Positions 35,649 through 44,275 of a DNA stretch of 64,000 nucleotides are shown one piece after another. The notes beneath the pieces were generated by a model. The model ran no database searches. It was not told where the DNA came from and saw only the letters and a list, made by a program, of their open reading frames with translations. The DNA is taken from positions 310,001 through 374,000 of the forward strand of contig CBDFNO010000015.1 in assembly GCA_965250265.1 (NCBI GenBank), given 5' to 3'. Both the position numbers and the translations under genes were made by a program. Source of the stretch: PRS1 sp965250265 (GTDB lineage: Bacteria > Bacteroidota > Bacteroidia > Flavobacteriales > Flavobacteriaceae). Position 1 is the stretch's first letter. Every line of letters starts with the position of its first letter.

Positions 35649-36488
35649 TTATTCTTCAGGCTCTTCAATGGTTTTATTCAATTCGGGAACCGAACTATAA
35701 ATTCTATCACCATGAACTCCTGTTAGGTATTTATCCATGACATCACTATATTCTTTCTGTCTATCATCACCATCCCAATGTGCTCTAAACAGCTTCCCTT
35801 GATTAGCAATCCCTCTTTCTAACTCGGCTAATGTTTCGGTTACAAATACTTCGACAAGCTCAGTACGATCTGCTCCATAAAAATGAGCTTGAGGATAGTA
35901 GCCTTTATAATGATCGTTTTTATGTGTTACAGCTTCGTTATACTCATTAAACAAGCTCAAATACTCACCATCAACTGCACCATCATCATCTTCCGGAAAA
36001 GAAAAATAACTTGTTCTTACGTAGTATATTAAAGGTAAATCTGTTTCTTCTAAGGTTTTAGCTCCAGAAATGGTTACATATATTTCATCGGAATGCTCGT
36101 TGGAATAAAATTTCCTTTGTTTCTTAAAAAAGGCTTTTCTTTCTGCCTCATCTGGCCAGGCTTCCATAACGAGTTCATTATTTCTATTAGTTGCCTCTTC
36201 AATTGCTGTCCAAGATGGATATACAGTTACAAACACTACTTCTGAATTATCTGAAGTAAAATAATGTAGTAAAGTAGTAGCCGACAATATGTGTTCGTTC
36301 TTCATAGTTACCTTTTCATGATACTCCACCTCTACATCTTTCCATTCATCCATCGAAAAGTTTTCAAGATTCATATCCCTGTGCATGGTGGTAACACTGA
36401 CATATAATTCTTCTTGAGAAAAAATAGAGGCTGGGATTAAGAATAATAGTACAACTATTCCCTTAAAAAATTGGTTGGAAGTTTTCAT
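35649..36488 (-). CDS. Secreted protein of duplicated ferredoxin-like halves, paralog B
   Basis: A 279-residue exported protein (signal peptide to about SIFSQ25) with the same architecture as paralog A: VSVTTMHRDMNLENFSMDEW in the first half and the closing motif HSDEIYVTISG / HGDRIYSSVPE in both halves. In the second half FYGADRTELVEVFVTETL replaces A's FYGADSTERSEAIFLSSL; the nucleotides for RTELVEVF are identical to an intergenic repeat at 43084-43105, so a REP-like element appears to sit in frame. Function unknown. Confidence 0.75.
   Translation of the reverse strand: MKTSNQFFKGIVVLLFLIPASIFSQEELYVSVTTMHRDMNLENFSMDEWKDVEVEYHEKVTMKNEHILSATTLLHYFTSDNSEVVFVTVYPSWTAIEEATNRNNELVMEAWPDEAERKAFFKKQRKFYSNEHSDEIYVTISGAKTLEETDLPLIYYVRTSYFSFPEDDDGAVDGEYLSLFNEYNEAVTHKNDHYKGYYPQAHFYGADRTELVEVFVTETLAELERGIANQGKLFRAHWDGDDRQKEYSDVMDKYLTGVHGDRIYSSVPELNKTIEEPEE
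35844..35865. repeat. REP-like element copy inside a coding sequence
   Basis: Twenty-two bases (core CTTCGACAAGCTCAG) are identical to 43084-43105. Here they encode residues about 208-215 (RTELVEVF) of paralog B. Translation of this short repeat as ELVEV is a familiar sight in Bacteroidota proteins; that is from general knowledge, not computed here. Confidence 0.7.
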
Positions 36489-36672
36489 ATTCTGTTAAAA
36501 TAAAATTAGTATGATGGTTTAAATTATATACTATTCTAAAATATGAGATAATGTTATCTAAAATCTAAGACGATCACAAAAGGAAAACAATTAGTATTAA
36601 TAGATCTATCTCACTGACATTGCCTAATATACAAAAAATTAAGCACTTTTTTAGAATTGAGAATGCTTGGTT

Positions 36673-37035
36673 TTATTTTAAAGTATCTCGAATTTTTTTA
36701 GGCATTGCTTTTATTACCATATCGTAGGAATGATCTATAAGCTGTAAAATAAATTCTGGGCGTAGCTCTCCAGTATAAATTGACACGGTATTCCAGTGTC
36801 TATTGTTTAAATAAGGTCCGGAATAAATACTCTCATATTTCTCTCTTAACTCAAGTGTGTAATCAGGATCGCATTTTAAAGTTATAGACGCTTCTCCTTT
36901 TTCCCATTTTTCAAGTGGTACTAAAGCAAACATTTTATTCATGATTTTAAAAACTAATGTGTCCTGATCAAAAGGGAAATCTTCTGTTGCTTGTTTTTTA
37001 CTTAAACAATAATCTCTTATTTGCTCAATGTTCAT
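36673..37035 (-). CDS. MmcQ/YjbR family protein
   Basis: A 120-residue protein of the MmcQ/YjbR (CyaY-like fold) family: starts NIEQIRDYCLSKKQATEDFPF, then KMFALVPLE, and ends YDMVIKAMPKKIRDTL. Length fits the family. A possible nucleic-acid-binding role is suggested for the family but not proven. It follows the cyclase-like gene by 3 bp (same strand). Confidence 0.9.
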   Translation of the reverse strand: MNIEQIRDYCLSKKQATEDFPFDQDTLVFKIMNKMFALVPLEKWEKGEASITLKCDPDYTLELREKYESIYSGPYLNNRHWNTVSIYTGELRPEFILQLIDHSYDMVIKAMPKKIRDTLK

Positions 37036-37038
37036 AAA

Positions 37039-37794
37039 CTAATCTATCAATTTATACAAAATTGGTTTACTTGGTGAAGCATCGTTTTCAAAAGGTGCTA
37101 TTTGAAGATTAAGAAAATATGTGCCATCTTTCACTTTATTTGGCACAAAAATAAATTCGGTTATTGTTGCATCTAATCGTGTCTTCCCAGATGTATTCCA
37201 AAATGCATTATGTGCTAAAAGTTTGCCTTCATCTTTTTCTCTATCTACACTAGGCAAATCGATAAGCAAATGTTTTACCCCTTTTTCTCTTAAATAATTA
37301 GCTGCTACTTCCAATAAATAAGGTGGATTGGTATTAGAATATTGCATTGATATTTTTTCAGTTGTATTAGGAATTGTTCTAATAACTAGTGCATCTCTTT
37401 TTTTGTTTCCCAAAGCAAACTGCAATTGTTTTTTGGAAATTACAAAATCGTCATTTAATTTCTCAGGAGCAACTGTAATTACTTCAGCTAAAAAGAAGAA
37501 CTGTTTTAAACTTTTATTTATCGAATAAAACTCTTTAGTAATATGTCCAACACACTCCGTATGTGTTCCATGCGCATGAGGATTAAACTTAATATTATTA
37601 AAATTAACCGAAGCTCCTTCTTTAACACTTGCAACCCAATTTTCAACTTTAACCGGTTCTATTTTTGGTTCATCTAAATACCAAGCATTTACATTGTGTT
37701 TTGAGGCCTTTAGTGGCATTGAAATATCAAGTGGTTTTGAAAAATCAATTTTATACTTGTGTGAATTATATTGAATAGTTGCAATCATATTCAA
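37039..37794 (-). CDS. Cyclase family protein (kynurenine-formamidase-like)
   Basis: A 251-residue metal-dependent hydrolase of the cyclase/KynB fold with the metal motif HAHGTHTECVGHI (about 98-110; the family pattern is HxGTHxDxPxH). Variation from the usual Asp to Glu and from PxH to GH is visible. Substrate unknown; aryl formamides or cyclic imides/lactones are typical. Situated between hemW (6 bp) and the MmcQ gene. Confidence 0.85.
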   Translation of the reverse strand: MNMIATIQYNSHKYKIDFSKPLDISMPLKASKHNVNAWYLDEPKIEPVKVENWVASVKEGASVNFNNIKFNPHAHGTHTECVGHITKEFYSINKSLKQFFFLAEVITVAPEKLNDDFVISKKQLQFALGNKKRDALVIRTIPNTTEKISMQYSNTNPPYLLEVAANYLREKGVKHLLIDLPSVDREKDEGKLLAHNAFWNTSGKTRLDATITEFIFVPNKVKDGTYFLNLQIAPFENDASPSKPILYKLID

Positions 37795-37800
37795 ATATAA

Positions 37801-38985
37801 TCAAATCATAAATAAGTCTGAAGCAATTCCATCAGCTAAAAATTTCCCTTTTGGTGTGCATGTTAAAATTTGATTATGTGATTTCTCACTCCTAATAGTT
37901 ATCGGGACGTTTGAAATTACTAAAAGTTCTTGATTGATAAATTTTTCGGCCAAAACTAATAAATGTGATTTATATTCTAATCCGAAATCAGATTCAATTT
38001 TGTCTAAAGAAATTCCCCAAATAGTTCGCAAACCTGTCATAATATATTCATTGAATCTATCTTCTTTGGAAAGAGTTTCAATTTCAATAGGTAATTTATT
38101 TTCTTGAATACTTTTAATGTATTTTGTATTATTTGCAACATTCCAACTTCGTTGCTTCCCATTAAACGAATGAGCAGAAGGACCAATACCTAAATAGGAT
38201 TTTCCTTGCCAATAACTTGTGTTGTGTTTTGAAAAATAACCTTCTTTTCCAAAGTTAGAAATCTCATAATGTATAAATCCTTGCTTTTCTGCTTCTGCTA
38301 CCAAAAGATTAAAATGTTGTAATGTTAAATCATCATTAATTGGTGGATAGGTGCCTCTTTTAATAAATGTAGCCAATGCTGTTTTAGGTTCGATTGTTAA
38401 GGCGTAGCTCGATATATGATTCACTCCAAAACTAAAGGCGATTTGTAGATTTTTATTCCATTTTTCTATGCTCATATTTGGTATGCCATAAATGAGATCT
38501 ATTGTAATATTATCGAAGACCTTTGTTGCTTCCTTTAAACAACTTTTAGCTTCTTTTGAGTTATGAGCACGATTCATACTTTGTAAATCATCTTCGAAAA
38601 ATGATTGAATTCCTATACTAAGTCTATTGACTGGACCGTTGAATAATTGCATTATTCGATCTTTAACCAAGTCATCTGGATTGGCTTCAAGAGCAATTTC
38701 TGGCCCTTCAGTTACATTATAGTGTTTATAAACTGTATCAATAAACAATTGTAATTCTGCAGTAGTTAATAAACTAGGTGTTCCTCCTCCAAAATAGATA
38801 GTTTCTATAGTTTGATTTAGGAGTTCGCCTTTTCGTAATTCTAATTCTTTTACTAAAGCATCGATAAGTTCATCTTTCCTTTTTAATGAAGTTGAAAAAT
38901 GAAAATCGCAATAGTAACAGGCTTGCTTGCAAAAGGGAATATGTATGTAGATACCAGTGATTGTCTGTAATTTTAGGTTAACCAA
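37801..38985 (-). CDS. hemW: HemW radical SAM heme chaperone
   Basis: A 394-residue radical SAM protein related to oxygen-independent coproporphyrinogen oxidase. The 4Fe-4S motif is CKQACYYC (about 19-26), lacking the extra Cys typical of HemN, with YFGGGTPSLL (about 66-75) and SIGIQSF following. The C-terminal HemN winged-helix part (about 290-390) is present. It inserts or carries heme to respiratory proteins. It overlaps ruvC by 8 bp. Confidence 0.93.
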   Translation of the reverse strand: MVNLKLQTITGIYIHIPFCKQACYYCDFHFSTSLKRKDELIDALVKELELRKGELLNQTIETIYFGGGTPSLLTTAELQLFIDTVYKHYNVTEGPEIALEANPDDLVKDRIMQLFNGPVNRLSIGIQSFFEDDLQSMNRAHNSKEAKSCLKEATKVFDNITIDLIYGIPNMSIEKWNKNLQIAFSFGVNHISSYALTIEPKTALATFIKRGTYPPINDDLTLQHFNLLVAEAEKQGFIHYEISNFGKEGYFSKHNTSYWQGKSYLGIGPSAHSFNGKQRSWNVANNTKYIKSIQENKLPIEIETLSKEDRFNEYIMTGLRTIWGISLDKIESDFGLEYKSHLLVLAEKFINQELLVISNVPITIRSEKSHNQILTCTPKGKFLADGIASDLFMI

Positions 38986-39529
38986 TTTTATCTTGATTCT
39001 GTTTTACAAAAGCACTCCATCCAGTATAATTTTTACCAACAGTTATTCTACCTGCATTATAAAAATGACAAACAGCAGCTGCCAAACCATCTGTAGCGTC
39101 TAAACTTTTTGGTAGTGTTTTTAAACTCAATAAATTTTGAAGCATTTTGGCTACTTGTTCTTTACTGGCATTTCCATTTCCTGTAATTGCCATTTTAATT
39201 TTTTTTGGAGAATATTCAGTAATAGGTACTTCACGAGATAATCCTGCAGCCATTGCAACACCTTGAGCACGACCTAACTTAAGCATACTTTGTACATTCT
39301 TACCAAAAAAAGGCGCTTCTATAGCTATTTCGTCTGGATGGTGCGAATCTATAAGTTCTACAGTACGCTCAAAAATGAGTTTAAGTTTAAGATAATGATC
39401 GTCGTACTTTTTAAGATTAAGTTCATTTAATTGTATGAACTCCATTTTTTTATTGACCACTTTTATAAGTCCGAAACCCATAATTGTGGTTCCAGGATCT
39501 ATCCCTAATATAATTTTGTCTTTTCCCAT
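38978..39529 (-). CDS. ruvC: Crossover junction endodeoxyribonuclease RuvC
   Basis: A 183-residue Holliday junction resolvase. Catalytic acids are in GIDPGTTIMGFG (Asp near residue 10), IAIEAPFFGKN (Glu near 70) and the C-terminal SLDATDGLAAAVCH (two Asp). Length is normal. Its start codon overlaps the stop of the outer-membrane protein gene by one base, and its end overlaps hemW. Confidence 0.96.
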   Translation of the reverse strand: MGKDKIILGIDPGTTIMGFGLIKVVNKKMEFIQLNELNLKKYDDHYLKLKLIFERTVELIDSHHPDEIAIEAPFFGKNVQSMLKLGRAQGVAMAAGLSREVPITEYSPKKIKMAITGNGNASKEQVAKMLQNLLSLKTLPKSLDATDGLAAAVCHFYNAGRITVGKNYTGWSAFVKQNQDKIG

Positions 39530-40173
39530 TAATCACAGTAATAACATCCGCTTAAAGATACGGAAACACCAATTGTAACTGCAAATAAATTTCCATTAAA
39601 CGTTCCGAAACCTTCAGAAATTGGATCATATGTTTCATTTCCTGAAAAACTATATATATATGAAATATCCGTGTACACCGAAAAAGTTCCTGAGACATTA
39701 TAATGTATTTCAACTCCAGCTATGACATTTAAAAAAGATGTTTTATTATCTCCATAGTTGCCTAAAGGTTTTACTATACTAAATCCTGGACCAACATGAC
39801 CAATTAATCCAACCTGGGAGGGTAAAAATCCAAAAACCATTGTTCCGTCATAAAGAAATTGAGCGTTGATCCTTGAATAATTAGTTTTAAATTCTATTGA
39901 ATTATCTGCACTAGAAAACCTGTTATAGCCAAAATCTAATTTTAGCCCTTTTGTTTTTGTAAACATATGTTGAACACCTAGATTTATTGTTGGAAAATTT
40001 AGTGGCTTTGCCTCAAAACCAGAAACAAAACCATCAATGTTAGGATAATTAATTCCGAATGCTAATTGTAATTTCCATTTATTAGTATCAGCTTGTGTAA
40101 ATCCAATAAATGAAATTAACATGAAACCATGAAGCAGGAAAACTTTCTTATATGTCTTAAAATTTGAGGTCAT
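39529..40173 (-). CDS. Outer-membrane beta-barrel-like protein
   Basis: A 214-residue exported protein (signal peptide to about GFTQA). The rest alternates short amphipathic strands with glycine and aromatic residues (LDFGYNRFSS, VGPGFSIVKP, VYTDISYIYSFSG) as in small outer-membrane barrels. It ends SGCYYCD with two cysteines, which is unusual for a barrel end. Function unknown; it heads the ruvC-hemW cluster. Confidence 0.75.
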   Translation of the reverse strand: MTSNFKTYKKVFLLHGFMLISFIGFTQADTNKWKLQLAFGINYPNIDGFVSGFEAKPLNFPTINLGVQHMFTKTKGLKLDFGYNRFSSADNSIEFKTNYSRINAQFLYDGTMVFGFLPSQVGLIGHVGPGFSIVKPLGNYGDNKTSFLNVIAGVEIHYNVSGTFSVYTDISYIYSFSGNETYDPISEGFGTFNGNLFAVTIGVSVSLSGCYYCD

Positions 40174-40226
40174 CTTATAATAATAGTTTTAATTTGTGTA
40201 GTTCTCTTAATGACAATTAAATCCAA

Positions 40227-40484
40227 ATGCCAGGAACATTACCATACAAAACTAAACAATTCTTTTTTGCACTTATTAAATTAAGTATTGTTGTTGGAGC
40301 TTCTTATTTTATATATAATAAAATAGCTCATAATGATAATCTCCATTTTAGCGTTTTTATTGTCTTTTTGACAAAAAATGACGGTTTTTTGATGAAAAAC
40401 ATGATTTTTTTACTTTTTTTGACCATTTTTAACTGGTTTTTAAATTTTGATTATAAAACGATCCGTTCTGATAATATAGACTGA
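40227..40484 (+). pseudogene. Truncated remnant of a flavobacterial inner-membrane protein (lysylphosphatidylglycerol-synthase-TM-like)
   Basis: The 85 residues open KTKQFFFALIKLSIVVGASYF, then LTKND and a second hydrophobic segment ending FLTIFNWF. This matches, from memory, the N-terminus of a roughly 300-residue multi-membrane protein found between ruvC and the same glycosyltransferase in many flavobacteria. Here the reading frame ends after LNFDYKTIRSDNID, only 4 bp before the glycosyltransferase start. An internal deletion is the simplest explanation. It may instead be a small functional membrane protein. Confidence 0.45.
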
Positions 40485-40488
40485 ACTT

Positions 40489-41628
40489 ATGATAGCTGTG
40501 ATTTTTATTATTACTGTTTCTTACTGCATTTTAATTGGGTATTTCATTATTGGGTTTGATAAGGTTAAAGAATTCGATGTTCAAAATTTAGCAGAAAAAA
40601 CTAAATTTTCTATTATAATCCCATTTAGAAATGAAGCCGAAAACTTACCAGATTTGCTGCAATCGCTTTATGAATTAGATTATCCCAAACATTTATTTGA
40701 GGTTCTTTTAGTAGATGATGCGTCTGAAGATAATTCGATTGAAATAATTAATACATTCATTAACAATATCGCTTTCAATTCCACTGGATCTGACGTGCAA
40801 ATACTAAAGAATAAAAGGATATCCAACTCTCCCAAAAAAGATGCGATTACCGAAGCAATTTCTTTTGCAAAAAACGAATGGATTATTACAACTGATGCCG
40901 ATTGTATTGTGCCCAATAAGTGGTTAAAAACACTCAATGCATTCATTAAAAAAAATAATCCAAAAATGATTGTAGCACCTGTTACTTATTCTGTTAATAA
41001 AACCTTTTTTCAAAATTTTCAATTATTAGATTTTTTAAGTTTACAAAGTGCAACCGTAGCTGGATTTGGAGTTAAAAAACCATTTTTATGTAATGGTGCA
41101 AATCTGGCGTATAAAAAAGACCTTTTTAAAGCTCTTAATGAATATGCAGGAAATAATTCTATAGCAAGTGGTGATGATATTTTTTTAATGGAAAAAGCGC
41201 TACAAAACTATCCTAAAAATGTAATGTATTTAAAATCAAAAAATGCTTTAGTATATACTCAACTACAAGTTTCAACCAAGGATTTAATTCAACAACGTTT
41301 TCGCTGGGCTGCAAAAACAACATCTTACAATAATACATTTGGAAAGTTAGTTGGTATTATTGTTTTATTTATGAATACCATAATTATTAGTGTTGCCTTA
41401 CTTGTTACAATTAGTACTTTAAAATTTGAAGTTTTAATCATTATTTTTTCTTTAAAATTCTTTTTTGATCTAATCCTAATATATAAATATGCTCATTTTT
41501 TTAATCAAAAACTTAGTATGAAAAATTACATTGTCAGTAGTTTATTATATCCTCTTTTTAGCATTTATATTGCTGTATATTCAATGTTTTTTGGGTTTAA
41601 ATGGAAAGGTCGAGCTTTCAAAAAATAA
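40489..41628 (+). CDS. Family 2 glycosyltransferase, membrane-bound
   Basis: A 379-residue GT2 enzyme: an N-terminal membrane segment, FSIIIPFRNEAENLPDLL (about 40-57), VDDAS (nucleotide site), TTDADC (DxD metal motif), SGDDIFL and QQRFRW (QxxRW-type motif), then three membrane segments at the C-terminus. Acceptor and sugar unknown; likely lipid or envelope glycan synthesis. It is directly downstream of the truncated membrane gene. Confidence 0.9.
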   Translation: MIAVIFIITVSYCILIGYFIIGFDKVKEFDVQNLAEKTKFSIIIPFRNEAENLPDLLQSLYELDYPKHLFEVLLVDDASEDNSIEIINTFINNIAFNSTGSDVQILKNKRISNSPKKDAITEAISFAKNEWIITTDADCIVPNKWLKTLNAFIKKNNPKMIVAPVTYSVNKTFFQNFQLLDFLSLQSATVAGFGVKKPFLCNGANLAYKKDLFKALNEYAGNNSIASGDDIFLMEKALQNYPKNVMYLKSKNALVYTQLQVSTKDLIQQRFRWAAKTTSYNNTFGKLVGIIVLFMNTIIISVALLVTISTLKFEVLIIIFSLKFFFDLILIYKYAHFFNQKLSMKNYIVSSLLYPLFSIYIAVYSMFFGFKWKGRAFKK

Positions 41629-41681
41629 TGTTTTCTTATTTATTTTTTATAGCTTTACAATTATCCCAAAATCTATGACTC

Positions 41682-42554
41682 ATGAAAAAGATAATTTTCT
41701 TATTACTATTTGTTTTTTTTTGTTTTTCCGGTACTGCTCAAAAACAACACATCATAAATGGTGAAACTTATCAATTAAAGACTGAAGTAAATGGAACTAT
41801 TAGTTTACACTGGAATATAATTGACCGTCAATATCATTATTTTGTTGAAAAAGATGGTATAATAACTGAATTGGTAAACACAAAAGATAAGACTAAAAAA
41901 TTTCAGGAAGAATATAAAGTAACCTTGAGCAATCTTACAAAAGGAAGCGGATTAAACACAGACAAAGTAAAACTCACATTATATAGTTTACGAAATTTTA
42001 TAAATGACTATAATTTTTCTCAAGATCCAAATTATTTAGCAACTAACGATGCTGTGGTTCAATCTTTACTTTTAATTTTTGGAGGGGCAACCAATAACCC
42101 TTTTACAGAAAATACTAGTAATACAAATAATATGCTAATTGGAGCTGAGATTGAAGTTTTTGAATCCTCTAACCTTCCTCGACATTCTATTTATCTTCAA
42201 TTTCAGCATAGATTTAGAAGTGATGCTTTTGAGTACTCCCAAACTCAATTTGGTCTTGGTTATCGGTTTAGATTTCTAAACAAGAAAACATTTTCGATTT
42301 ACGCAAATATCTTGACTTCTACTTATAGTTTTAACAAACAAATCATATCATTTTTAGATGCTGATGTTCTTACTGAACAAGAAATATCTGAAAACGGTTT
42401 TAATGTTCCTTTTATTTTTGGTGTTGGTGTAGACTTTAAAGCTTCAGATCATAGCTATATCACATTAACTTATAATGAACTATTTGCTTTGCTTTTAGAT
42501 AACAAAGGAAAATTTTCAACCAATATTTCTTTAGGCTATAAGTTTAAATTATAA
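41682..42554 (+). CDS. Exported protein, probable outer-membrane beta-barrel
   Basis: A 290-residue protein with a clear signal peptide (LLLFVFFCFSGTAQ). The C-terminal half shows alternating strands (SIYLQFQHRFRSDAFEYSQ, FGLGYRFRF, SLGYKFKL) ending in an aromatic-Lys-Leu pattern like a small barrel. The N-terminal part may be a separate domain with a YHYFVEKDG strand. No known family is recognised. Convergent with the next gene, with 9 bp between stops. Confidence 0.75.
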   Translation: MKKIIFLLLFVFFCFSGTAQKQHIINGETYQLKTEVNGTISLHWNIIDRQYHYFVEKDGIITELVNTKDKTKKFQEEYKVTLSNLTKGSGLNTDKVKLTLYSLRNFINDYNFSQDPNYLATNDAVVQSLLLIFGGATNNPFTENTSNTNNMLIGAEIEVFESSNLPRHSIYLQFQHRFRSDAFEYSQTQFGLGYRFRFLNKKTFSIYANILTSTYSFNKQIISFLDADVLTEQEISENGFNVPFIFGVGVDFKASDHSYITLTYNELFALLLDNKGKFSTNISLGYKFKL

Positions 42555-42563
42555 TTGGTTTAT

Positions 42564-43040
42564 TTAATTAACATTAATAACTACTGGTAATTTAAATTCG
42601 GTTTTAACCTGTTGACTTCTTTTAATCGCAGGGAATATTTTTGGTAGATCCTTTAAGCTTTCAATTAAAAGAGTATCCATTCGAGGGATTTGTTCTTTAA
42701 TTAAATCACTGCTTTTTATATCTATCACACTTAATTCTCCTTTATCAGAAATTTGAAATGTAATAGTAATTGTATCATTAATGACTTTAGTAACAATAAT
42801 GGCCTCATTAGCGAGTTGAGACATAATAAATGTAGTTAAAGTTGTCTCAAAGCATTGTTTTCTTTGTACTTTAGTTGAAGCGTTATCACAAACAGCAAAT
42901 GTTGGATACTCATCAACTTCGTTCCAATTGAAGGTTTGTAAGTCTTCCTTTAAAATATCTTCGGAATACACTTTTTTCTTATCGAAATAATCGCAAGATG
43001 AAAAACATAATACAAGAAATAAAAAGACTAAATATTTCAT
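42564..43040 (-). CDS. Lipoprotein with a TonB-like C-terminal domain
   Basis: A 158-residue lipoprotein (lipobox FSSCDYF). It contains CDNASTKVQRKQC (about 51-63) and a following beta-rich part (TITITFQISDKGEL, then LPKIFPAIKR and FKLPVVINV). These match the modules of the M56 protein at 44.3-46.6 kb (GCETLSTNAERRKC...INVIFKIDKNG...LPKMIPGK...YSLPIIFQI). It is a stand-alone relative of TonB C-terminal modules. It may act with the M56 sensor; function unknown. Confidence 0.8.
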   Translation of the reverse strand: MKYLVFLFLVLCFSSCDYFDKKKVYSEDILKEDLQTFNWNEVDEYPTFAVCDNASTKVQRKQCFETTLTTFIMSQLANEAIIVTKVINDTITITFQISDKGELSVIDIKSSDLIKEQIPRMDTLLIESLKDLPKIFPAIKRSQQVKTEFKLPVVINVN

Positions 43041-43083
43041 TGATACTTACTAAAAGCGAAAAGTACGATTTTTTTGGGTTTAA

Positions 43084-43105
43084 AAATACTTCGACAAGCT
43101 CAGTA
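43084..43105. repeat. Intergenic REP-like element copy
   Basis: Identical over 22 bases to 35844-35865 (core CTTCGACAAGCTCAG), then TATGACA follows. It lies between the lipoprotein and TPR genes. This form (…GCTCAGTATGACA) resembles a short repeat widespread in flavobacterial genomes. Confidence 0.7.
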
Positions 43106-43141
43106 TGACATTTAAGTTATTTTTGTCCGTTCAATTTAAAT

Positions 43142-44275
43142 TTAATCTTCTTTCAAGAATTTTTCTTCTTTTAATTCGATAAGACGATAATCAATAATGG
43201 AATTAAATTTGCTTTTAGGGTATTTTGTTTTGAAGGCTTCAAATAACTTGATTCTTGTGTCAACATCTTTATAATATCTGTCTTTTGTGTATACTAAAAA
43301 GAATTGAGCATGTTCATTTTCAGGGTTTTCTTCAATAGCACGTTTATAAACTTCAATAGCTTCTTTAAATTTGTTTTGTATATTATAAACGGTTGCCAAT
43401 TTTACATATTCTTTATCTAAAGCCATGTCTTGTAATACTAATGATTGTAGCATGTACTTTTCGGCATTTTTAAAGTCTTCTACTCTTTGATATAATTCTC
43501 CTTGAATAAATAAGTTATTGGTATTATCTGGATCAAACTCTAATGCTAAAAGTCCTTGCTCAACAGCTTTCTCAAATTCATAAATTTGAGCATAACTCAT
43601 ACTTAATTTTTCATGAATAAATTGTGAGGATTCGTTTAATTCAATAAGTTTTTCAAACCAAATAACTGCATTATCATAATCTTTTTTAGAATAGTAGTTC
43701 TGCGCTTTTAAACTAATAAGATCTTTATTATTAACATACGATGCTAACCCAATATCTATATACTTATTTGCTGTTTTATAATGGCGTTTTTGCACATGAA
43801 ATTTTGCTATTCTAAAAATAGCTTTTTGATGTGTACTATCTAATTGAAACGCACTGTAAAATCTGTTTTGTGCTGTTGAATCTTTTAAATGCTCCAACAA
43901 CAAACCTAGTTCATAATGATAATTCGAGTTTTTATAGTCTATATCAATTAACTTACGAAACATATTGGAAGCCTCATTGTAATTTTTCGTTTTAGACAGT
44001 AACTTTCCATATTCATATTTTATCAAGGCATTATCTGGATTTGCTTCAATACTTTTTTCGTAATGTAACAAAGCTTCATCATAGTTACCTATAGCTATAT
44101 ATGCTTTTGCAATTTTATCATAAACTTTTGGGTGATTTTCAAATTGTTTATAGGTTTCAATTGCTTTGGAATAGTTTCCGTTTACATACAAACTATCACC
44201 AAGCCGTAAAGCCGAAGACTGAGCTTCGGCTTTTAAAACTATTATTGATATAATTATTAATATAAGTCTATTCAC
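43142..44275 (-). CDS. Exported tetratricopeptide repeat protein
   Basis: A 377-residue protein: a signal peptide (to about AEAQS) followed by about nine to ten TPR units (for example GNYDEALLHYEKSIEANPDNAL and NKFKEAIEVYKRAIEENPEN, each shown in part). TPRs mediate protein contacts in the periplasm. Its start overlaps the end of the M56 gene by 8 bp, so the two are cotranslated and may act together with the BlaI/M56 sensor. Confidence 0.9.
   Translation of the reverse strand: MNRLILIIISIIVLKAEAQSSALRLGDSLYVNGNYSKAIETYKQFENHPKVYDKIAKAYIAIGNYDEALLHYEKSIEANPDNALIKYEYGKLLSKTKNYNEASNMFRKLIDIDYKNSNYHYELGLLLEHLKDSTAQNRFYSAFQLDSTHQKAIFRIAKFHVQKRHYKTANKYIDIGLASYVNNKDLISLKAQNYYSKKDYDNAVIWFEKLIELNESSQFIHEKLSMSYAQIYEFEKAVEQGLLALEFDPDNTNNLFIQGELYQRVEDFKNAEKYMLQSLVLQDMALDKEYVKLATVYNIQNKFKEAIEVYKRAIEENPENEHAQFFLVYTKDRYYKDVDTRIKLFEAFKTKYPKSKFNSIIDYRLIELKEEKFLKED

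Noticed and set aside
37801..38985. Oxygen-independent coproporphyrinogen III oxidase (HemN)
   Set aside because: The iron-sulfur motif and N-terminus fit HemW; the Cys arrangement needed for HemN is not present.
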